Assembly: GCA_021796535.1 (NCBI GenBank)
Contig: JAKABW010000003.1
Coordinates: 117,029-165,862, forward strand
DNA: 48,834 nt
Reading direction: 5' to 3'
Source: Actinomycetes bacterium
Lineage (GTDB): Bacteria; Actinomycetota; Acidimicrobiia; Acidimicrobiales; Bog-793
The notes under the pieces are model-generated. The model did no database searches. It saw nothing but the letters and a program-made list of their open reading frames with translations, and was not told the DNA's origin. Positions 43,622 to 48,834 of the stretch are shown piece by piece. The stretch's first letter is position 1. Each line of letters starts with the position of its first letter. A program made the translations under genes and the position numbers.

Positions 43622-44269
43622 ATGAATGTTTTTTTGGTGGACGACCATGAACTCGTGCGACGGGGACTGCGGGAACTCCTGCAGTCGGCAGACGACATTA
43701 CGATTACGGGAGAGGCCGGCAGCGTCGCCGAAGCCTTGCAAAGAATACCTTTAGCCGAGGTGAATGTGGCCGTTATTGACGTCCGGCTTCCTGACGGCAA
43801 CGGAATTGAGCTTTGTCGGGACATCCTATCTGTCGATCCTTCAATCAGATGTCTTATGCTTACCTCTTATGACGACGATCAGGCTTTGGAATCGGCAATT
43901 CTCGCCGGAGCAAGCGGCTATTTACTGAAGCAGATACGCGGGACCGAACTGATCGGCTCCATTCGCAAAGTGGCGGACGGCGGCTCGCTGATCGACCCCA
44001 AAGTGGCCCGCATGGCCATAGAACACTTACACCACAAAACCAGACCCGACTCCAGAATCGATCACCTTACGGGCCAAGAACGTAAAATACTCTCCTTGCT
44101 CGCCGAAGGAAAAACCAACCGTCAAATCGGAACAGAAATGTTTCTGGCGGAAAAGACGGTAAAGAATTACGTCTCCAACGTACTGAACAAGATGGGATTC
44201 TCCAGAAGAACGGAGGCTGCCGTCTATGCCGCCAGGCTGGAAGAAAAAGGCGAATTGGACATCAATTAG
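43622..44269 (+). CDS. DevR/DosR-like NarL-family response regulator
   Basis: A 215-residue regulator. The receiver domain has acidic D7-D8, phospho-acceptor D53 (AVIDVRLPDGNGIELCRD), T81-S82 (LMLTSYDDD) and K103 (ASGYLLK). The LuxR-type helix-turn-helix is at about 150-205 (LTGQERKILSLLAEGKTNRQ, FLAEKTVKNYVSNVLNKMGF). Several stretches match mycobacterial DevR as I recall it (MNVFLVDDHE, GEAGSVAEA, DVRLPDGNGIELCRD, MFLAEKTVKNYVS). DevR controls the hypoxia/NO dormancy regulon in mycobacteria. A matching kinase is encoded at 46885, with three genes between. Confidence 0.88.
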   Translation: MNVFLVDDHELVRRGLRELLQSADDITITGEAGSVAEALQRIPLAEVNVAVIDVRLPDGNGIELCRDILSVDPSIRCLMLTSYDDDQALESAILAGASGYLLKQIRGTELIGSIRKVADGGSLIDPKVARMAIEHLHHKTRPDSRIDHLTGQERKILSLLAEGKTNRQIGTEMFLAEKTVKNYVSNVLNKMGFSRRTEAAVYAARLEEKGELDIN

Positions 44270-44303
44270 AGATTAGAGAATTGACATTTTGGGTCTGACG
44301 AAA

Positions 44304-44816
44304 TTAAGCTTCCATCACAGACGATATCTGCGTCAAAAACCTTCTGATGGTATCTTCGGCAATTCTGTGCATAAATGCGTTGTTGACCACTTCGCCTATC
44401 AGCCCGAGCGGCACTCTGTAGCGACCCGTAATGCCCAACCTGCAAACACCGCTGTCCAGAGCAGACAACTCCAAGTCCGCTTCCAGAGTCGGAAAAAGTT
44501 TGGATGTGCCCGTGGGGGTCCAGATCATGGGAACCACAACGGCGTTCGGACGGATTCTCGGCTCGCCGAGAGAAACGTCAACCGTCTTCGCCATCAAAAC
44601 ACTGGAACCGACCTTGACCTTGGTTCCGCTGGTTTCCAAAGAAACCGTTTCGTTGGCTATCGGTGCCAGCCAGCCGGCATGATCATAGGCAAGTTTGGTC
44701 ATCAGGGAATCCAGCTCCCCGTTGATATGAACGAAATCCGATACAAAAACGACCGACCCGCTCTTTTGCTTTTCCCCGCCGCTTGGCGCAGCCACCTTCT
44801 CGACCATATAAATCAT
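44304..44816 (-). CDS. SRPBCC/START-like domain protein
   Basis: A 170-residue protein with the polyketide cyclase/SRPBCC-type outline: a central beta sheet (SVLMAKTVDVSLGEPRIRPN, VVPMIWTPTGTSKLFPTLEA) and the C-terminal helix GRYRVPLGLIGEVVNNAFMH, then IAEDTIRRFLTQISS. The fold binds hydrophobic ligands; the ligand is unknown. Encoded on the minus strand between the regulator and the YbjQ-type genes, it shares its upstream region with the latter. TAAAAT precedes the start closely; MVEKVAAPSG, 9 bp further, is an alternative start. Confidence 0.68.
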   Translation of the reverse strand: MIYMVEKVAAPSGGEKQKSGSVVFVSDFVHINGELDSLMTKLAYDHAGWLAPIANETVSLETSGTKVKVGSSVLMAKTVDVSLGEPRIRPNAVVVPMIWTPTGTSKLFPTLEADLELSALDSGVCRLGITGRYRVPLGLIGEVVNNAFMHRIAEDTIRRFLTQISSVMEA

Positions 44817-44843
44817 ATTTTACATCTGCGCCGGATAAGAGCA

Positions 44844-44864
44844 TTAGGGCACTAAGTCACCTAA
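44844..44864. promoter_or_regulatory. Partly palindromic candidate operator
   Basis: Left arm TTAGGGCACT and right arm AGTCACCTAA flank a central A; 8 of 10 positions are symmetric (TTAGG..ACT / AGT..CCTAA). It resembles, but does not equal, the DevR box of mycobacteria (GGGACT...AGTCCC). It lies between the divergent SRPBCC and YbjQ-type genes. Binding is a hypothesis. Confidence 0.4.
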
Positions 44865-44984
44865 AGTCGGCGCTCTAAATTTTTACTTAAAAGATTTTAA
44901 GGTTTAATCATTCCTTCCGAATATCGTAATACAACCAGCAACATGCCTTCTGGATTGCCATAAATATAAAAAGTTGTTCCGTTC

Positions 44985-45012
44985 TTGTCGCCGGCGCCAT
45001 CTGTGCTAGTGT
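44985..45012 (+). promoter_or_regulatory. Candidate promoter of the YbjQ-type gene pair
   Basis: TTGTCG at 44985-44990, a 16-bp spacer and TAGTGT at 45007-45012. The ATG at 45047 follows a short leader that contains CGGAGA about 7 bp before it. Confidence 0.42.
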
Positions 45013-45046
45013 GGCGGTGAGAAACAAAAAATTTCGGAGACAGCCA

Positions 45047-45967
45047 ATGTCAGATACGCCCTCCAACATAAACAAAAGCATTTTGCCCCCTCAGGCAATT
45101 AAAAGGCTGGAGGCGTCAAAAAACTCGCACACATCTTCTTCCCTTCTCGACGCGTCGGCGCATCTGTCTGTAAAACTCTGCGGTTTTACACCGGTCGGCG
45201 AGGTCATGGGTTGCATCGTACAAAACATAGGCTTTACCGGCTATGCCGGGTGCGGCTGGTACGGATACGGAGTGCAGCAGTTCAGCACAACTTTATACGA
45301 CGGCAGAAACACCAGTTACTGGGGAGGACTCAACCCGTATTTGAGCGCCCTCCGGAGCGGCTACCATACCGCTCTTTTGCGGATGCAGGCCGAAGCAAGA
45401 GAACTCGGAGCGGACGGCGTCATAGGGGTCACGCTGAAAGAGAGCCGCTTTGAGGACGGACAGAGAGAATACATGGCCATGGGCACGGCCATTACCTCGA
45501 CGGGAACCGCTCATGCCAAAACGCCTTTTATGACATTGCTTTCGGGAAACGATCTGGCCAAACTTATTCCCGCCGGATGGATACCTCAGTCAATCCTGGT
45601 TGCCATTTCTCTCGGCATCCGTCACGACGACTACTACACAAGAATGGCGGCCTCTTCCATCGGAAGAATCCCGACCACATCCTTTGCCACTTACAACATT
45701 GAGCTGCCCGGACATACGGATCTTTTGAATACAGTCCGTCATGATGTGCGCCAGCAACTCAGCCGGATGGCAAAAACAGCCAATGCCGACGGCGTCATAC
45801 TGTCGGAACAAGTCACCACGGAAATACATGAGATTGAGGTTGGCGAACAGCACAGAGACTTGGTGGGCATGGCCATGGCTACCGGCAACGCAATAGCGCG
45901 ATACGATGCGGCTTTGGAAAAGAGAAACTTCGGGAACATCAAAAAGGTAATAAATTTAAAAAAATGA
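45047..45967 (+). CDS. YbjQ/UPF0145-type protein, two repeats
   Basis: A 306-residue cytoplasmic protein with two copies of the YbjQ (UPF0145, 'heavy-metal-binding') fold. The first repeat contains VKLCGFTPVGEVMGCIVQNI and the signature RMQAEARELGADGVIGVTL; the second has SGNDLAKLIPAGWIPQSILV and RMAKTANADGVILSEQV, and is more divergent. Glycine, tyrosine and cysteine are frequent in the first repeat (GYAGCGWYGYG). YbjQ proteins form pentamers; metal binding is a family annotation only. The start follows CGGAGA; the upstream frame to 45011 is probably not translated. Confidence 0.72.
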   Translation: MSDTPSNINKSILPPQAIKRLEASKNSHTSSSLLDASAHLSVKLCGFTPVGEVMGCIVQNIGFTGYAGCGWYGYGVQQFSTTLYDGRNTSYWGGLNPYLSALRSGYHTALLRMQAEARELGADGVIGVTLKESRFEDGQREYMAMGTAITSTGTAHAKTPFMTLLSGNDLAKLIPAGWIPQSILVAISLGIRHDDYYTRMAASSIGRIPTTSFATYNIELPGHTDLLNTVRHDVRQQLSRMAKTANADGVILSEQVTTEIHEIEVGEQHRDLVGMAMATGNAIARYDAALEKRNFGNIKKVINLKK

Positions 45968-46006
45968 AGCATGCCGACAACCGGCAAAAACAGACGGGAG
46001 AAACAA

Positions 46007-46816
46007 ATGTCAGACAACCAGGTGCAAATTCCAGACGATGCGATGCGCCGTCTAAACGAAATGAAACCGGGTTCTGCCACTTCGTTGTTCACTTCCGATT
46101 TGTCGGTCAACGAATTCCTTCTGGTGCGCGAAGCCGGTTTTAAACCATTGGGTCTGGTGTTGGGTTCAAGCGTCTATCACGTCGGAATCCAGATAGGCAG
46201 ATGGAGCCAAAACATGGAATTGGATAAACTGTCCCAAGCCATGTATCACGCCAGGGAGCTGGCCATGACACGCATGGAGCAGGAGGCCAAGGCTCTGGGA
46301 GCCGACGGCATAGTGGGCGTCAGACTGGACATAGAGTTTAAGGAATTCGGGGCGGACATAGCAGAATTTATAGCGGTCGGCACCGCCGTCAAAGCCGAGA
46401 TATCAGGCACCTGGCTCAACAATAAAAATATGCCCTTTACATCTGATCTTTCCGGGCAGGACTTTTGGACACTGATACAGGCCGGTTATGCGCCCCTCGG
46501 CATGGTGATGGGCAGTTGCGTATACCATATAGCCCACCAACGCGGTTTTACGGCCATGAGCAACATGAACAGGAACGTTGAAATTACCCAATATACCGAA
46601 GCCCTTTACGACGCCAGAGAACTCGCCATGAGCCGGATGCAGGCGGAAGCCGAATCTCTCCACTCGGAGGGTATTGTGGGAGTACAATTGCTGTCTTTGC
46701 CGCATAAATGGGGCGGTCACACCACAGAATTCTTTGCCATCGGTACGGCAGTAAAACCCTTGCGAAGCGATCACGTAATAACCAAACCACAAATGTTCTT
46801 ACCGCTAACGGATTAG
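46007..46816 (+). CDS. YbjQ/UPF0145-type protein, two repeats (second gene)
   Basis: A 269-residue paralogue of the upstream gene, again two YbjQ-type repeats. Each repeat has a DLSxxxF...AGxxPLGxVxGSxVYH start (GFKPLGLVLGSSVYHVG and GYAPLGMVMGSCVYHIA) and the helix-plus-strand signature ARELAMTRMEQEAKALGADG or ARELAMSRMQAEAESLHSEG followed by IVGVxL. CGGGAG lies about 6 bp before the ATG, and 39 bp separate it from the preceding gene, so the two are very likely co-transcribed. Confidence 0.75.
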   Translation: MSDNQVQIPDDAMRRLNEMKPGSATSLFTSDLSVNEFLLVREAGFKPLGLVLGSSVYHVGIQIGRWSQNMELDKLSQAMYHARELAMTRMEQEAKALGADGIVGVRLDIEFKEFGADIAEFIAVGTAVKAEISGTWLNNKNMPFTSDLSGQDFWTLIQAGYAPLGMVMGSCVYHIAHQRGFTAMSNMNRNVEITQYTEALYDARELAMSRMQAEAESLHSEGIVGVQLLSLPHKWGGHTTEFFAIGTAVKPLRSDHVITKPQMFLPLTD

Positions 46817-46870
46817 TTTTTGCGCTTCCAAAATATTTGAACTACGCACAAGCAAATCCGGTCTGAGCAA

Positions 46871-46884
46871 TATAGTCTTATTGT
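46871..46884 (+). promoter_or_regulatory. -10 element of the DevS-like kinase gene
   Basis: TATAGT at 46871-46876 ends 8 bp before the GTG start at 46885. No Shine-Dalgarno and no convincing -35 are seen. Confidence 0.38.
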
Positions 46885-48072
46885 GTGAGTGATTTTGTCG
46901 GCGCAAAATATGAGGGGATTTTACCTGATGACATGCAAAATAGTCAGGATATTCCCAAAAGAATGGATTCTTTGATAGAAGCCGTTACCGTCATAACATC
47001 CGGACTAAATCTGGACGAGACTCTGCAGCATATAGTCGACTCCGCAAGATCTCTGATGAACTGTCGTTACGGCGCCCTTGGCGTAATTGGTACCGACAAA
47101 AAAATAGAAAAGTTTTTGGTCTCGGGAATAACGTCGGAGGAAACGGCAAAAATAGGTTCTTATCCCGAGGGAAAAGGGTTGCTGGGGCTTCTCATACAAT
47201 CTCCCGTGCCCGTCAGGATAAGCGATATTTCTTCCCACCCCATGTCTTACGGATTCCCCGTGTGGCATCCGGAAATGAAAACGTTTCTGGGGGTACCCAT
47301 CAAAATAGAAAATCGCCTCTTTGGAAATCTTTATCTGACGGATAAGCTGAACAGCTACGGCGGCGGCAACCGGGTTATCGAATTTACGCCGGGCGACGAG
47401 CGTTTGGCCGTTGCTTTGGCGGCCATTGCCGGTATTGCCATAGAAAATACAAGACTGCACAGGCGGGCGGCCCAATTGATACTCGCATCGGACCGGGAAC
47501 GCATAGCCATGGATCTCCACGACCTGATCATCCAACGCCTTTTTGCAATTGGCATGAGTTTGCAAGGAATGATCAATGTATTGGATGACGAAATAAGCAA
47601 AGACCGTCTGAGCGAAATTATAGATGGCCTGGACGGCACTATAGCCGATATTCGAAAAACCATTTTTTCTTTGGGCAATAAGGAAAATACTTTCAAATCT
47701 CTGGTAATAAAGACAGCAGACGAAGCTGCTATTTTACTCGGCTACAAACCAAAACTAAACTTAATCGGACACATCGATACTTTGGTCAGCAAACAGCTTG
47801 GAGAACATATTCTGGCGGTACTCAAAGAAAGCTTGTCCAATATTTTACGGCATGCCAAAGCCACCGAGGTGAAAATCACTTTGGAAGCGGCGGAGAAGAT
47901 AACCCTGACAGTGGAAGACAACGGACGCGGCATCGCAGAGCAGCACAACAAGGGATTCGGGCTTTCTAATATGGAGGAACGTGCAAAATTGTTGGGAGGC
48001 TCTTTTATCCTGTCTTCTCCGAAAGAAGGCGGTTTGCGCCTCAAGTGGTCTGTCCCCGCAAACAATAATTAA
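46885..48072 (+). CDS. DevS/DosT-like GAF sensor histidine kinase
   Basis: A 395-residue kinase with one GAF domain (about 40-190), a HisKA_3 dimerisation domain with phospho-acceptor H212 (IAMDLHDLIIQRLFAIGMSL) and a HATPase domain (LKESLSNILRHAKATE, VEDNGRGI, GFGLSNMEERAKLLGG). The GAF segment HPMSYGFPVWHPEMKTFLGV aligns with the haem GAF-A domain of mycobacterial DevS: H128 falls at the position of the haem ligand (His149) and Y150 at that of the distal Tyr171, with the same 22-residue spacing. It lacks the second GAF domain of DevS. A haem-based O2/NO/redox sensor acting on the DevR-like regulator is inferred. Confidence 0.85.
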   Translation: MSDFVGAKYEGILPDDMQNSQDIPKRMDSLIEAVTVITSGLNLDETLQHIVDSARSLMNCRYGALGVIGTDKKIEKFLVSGITSEETAKIGSYPEGKGLLGLLIQSPVPVRISDISSHPMSYGFPVWHPEMKTFLGVPIKIENRLFGNLYLTDKLNSYGGGNRVIEFTPGDERLAVALAAIAGIAIENTRLHRRAAQLILASDRERIAMDLHDLIIQRLFAIGMSLQGMINVLDDEISKDRLSEIIDGLDGTIADIRKTIFSLGNKENTFKSLVIKTADEAAILLGYKPKLNLIGHIDTLVSKQLGEHILAVLKESLSNILRHAKATEVKITLEAAEKITLTVEDNGRGIAEQHNKGFGLSNMEERAKLLGGSFILSSPKEGGLRLKWSVPANNN

Positions 48073-48116
48073 ATTGACCTAAGCCCTTTCCGTTTGGCAT
48101 TTTACCGTTGTGTCTT

Positions 48117-48138
48117 TTGTCATCGTCAGGCATGACAA
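48117..48138. promoter_or_regulatory. Dyad upstream of the doxX-like gene
   Basis: TTGTCAT and ATGACAA form perfect 7-bp arms with an 8-bp spacer, 80 bp before the doxX-like start and 45 bp after the kinase stop. The architecture (7-8-7) is the same as the dyad at 22484-22505, with different sequence. Confidence 0.35.
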
Positions 48139-48216
48139 TTGGCCCTAATGAACAAAGCCTCCCGATGTCATAATTATCATATAGCAGTTGGTTTGCAATG
48201 ACGAAAGGGGTGCAAC

Positions 48217-48810
48217 ATGAAATTAGACTCATTTTTGGCAGAACCGGAAGAGACACAGACTCCGAAGGTATTTCACTATCTTACCCATTCCAAAGCGATG
48301 GGTGTACTTTGGTCGGCCCTCCGGATATGGCTGGGCGCGATGTGGATAGAAGCGGGCGTCGCAAAACTGTGGGGTGCCGAAAACGTCGCTTTCCTTCACA
48401 ACAACGGAGCCGCCGTGGCGGGATTCGCATCCCACGGCATACCCGCCTACAGCTGGTGGGGAAGCTTCCTGCACGGATTTGTGGTCCCCAATGCGGGCTG
48501 GATCGCAATACTTGTTGCGGTAGCCGAATTCCTGGTCGGACTGGGATTGGCATTGGGGCTTTTGACGCCCGCCGCCGCAGTGGCGGGAGTTCTCTTGAAC
48601 TTCACATACGTTATGTCCGGAACGGCCAGTGTAAATGCTTTTTATGCTTTGATCGCCATTATCATCTTGGTCACATGGAGAACTTCTTCCGAAATAGGTC
48701 TGGACGGATTTATCAGGGCTTACCGTCAGACACACGGCGGACGACTTTTCAAAAAGAATGTGTTTGGCGGGTTGGCTAAGGTAAAGGAAAGCACCCCCAA
48801 AGTAGCATAA
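48217..48810 (+). CDS. DoxX-family membrane protein
   Basis: A 197-residue protein with a DoxX domain of four membrane helices (around 28-46, 86-105, 107-127, 133-150). Family segments: ALRIWLGAMWIEAGVAKLWG, WIAILVAVAEFLVGLGLALG, and LLNFTYVMSGTASVNAFYAL. DoxX proteins take part in quinone-linked oxidation or redox stress; an exact role cannot be given. AAAGGGG lies 6 bp before the ATG. It may belong to the redox locus of the kinase. The C-terminal tail (about 170-197) is basic. Confidence 0.85.
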   Translation: MKLDSFLAEPEETQTPKVFHYLTHSKAMGVLWSALRIWLGAMWIEAGVAKLWGAENVAFLHNNGAAVAGFASHGIPAYSWWGSFLHGFVVPNAGWIAILVAVAEFLVGLGLALGLLTPAAAVAGVLLNFTYVMSGTASVNAFYALIAIIILVTWRTSSEIGLDGFIRAYRQTHGGRLFKKNVFGGLAKVKESTPKVA

Positions 48811-48834
48811 GAGACCTTTACTCATAAGCCTTAA

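Noticed and set aside
1-48834. tRNA, rRNA, CRISPR arrays, transposases, integrases, attachment sites
   Set aside because: Looked for in the intergenic regions and among the encoded proteins; no cloverleaf-like segments, repeat-spacer arrays or mobile-element proteins were found by eye. A tRNA/ncRNA covariance search would be needed to be certain.

Overview
The window is chromosomal DNA of an actinobacterium, most likely of the class Acidimicrobiia or a close relative, with base composition near 50% GC. The evidence is a set of families largely confined to Actinobacteria: DUF2469 beside rplS, the trio SCO1664-like / DUF3090 / MSMEG_4193-like phosphatase, the proteasome activator Bpa with a C-terminal HbYX-type tail, a DUF2510 membrane protein, a DevR/DevS-like two-component pair, and an F420-type FrhB-family flavoprotein. 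No rRNA, tRNA, CRISPR array, insertion sequence or prophage was seen.

Layout. 1-5.4 kb: small-metabolism and hypothetical genes (PAP2 phosphatase, a ChbG/YdjC-like protein lacking its active-site residues, NfuA-type Fe-S carrier, nucleotidyltransferase, a divergent luciferase-like protein, a zinc-motif protein, a DUF2510 protein). 5.0-14.5 kb (minus strand): a conserved core block smc - ftsY - ffh - rpsP - khpA - rimM - trmD - rplS - DUF2469, covering chromosome condensation, co-translational protein targeting and ribosome/tRNA maturation. 14.7-22.5 kb: PIG-L deacetylase, two small conserved proteins, RNase D, flavin reductase, lipoprotein, tyrS, a secreted repeat protein, DUF169 and CBS proteins. 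22.6-28.5 kb: menaquinone genes menD, menH, menA, menB and menE on alternating strands (menF and menC are not here). 28.6-36.1 kb: hypotheticals around dnaE and bpa. 36.2-38.2 kb: the SCO1664/DUF3090/phosphatase operon. 38.4-43.0 kb: family-5-type uracil-DNA glycosylase, a translationally coupled peroxiredoxin plus F420-type oxidoreductase, an MBL hydrolase and a PatB-type lyase. 43.3-48.8 kb: a redox/hypoxia-type signalling locus with a leader ORF followed by mutually exclusive hairpins, a DevR-like regulator, an SRPBCC protein, two tandem YbjQ-type proteins, a DevS-like GAF kinase that keeps the positions of the haem ligand and distal tyrosine, and a DoxX membrane protein.

Gene packing is tight: convergent neighbours are often only 4-40 bp apart or overlap. 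Starts fall into two classes. Some genes have strong Shine-Dalgarno sequences; a notable set has a -10-like hexamer ending only 5-8 bp before the start codon, which predicts leaderless mRNAs. The most interesting parts are the attenuator-like leader at 43384-43519, the DevR/DevS-like locus with a partly palindromic candidate operator, and the Bcp-FrhB coupling.
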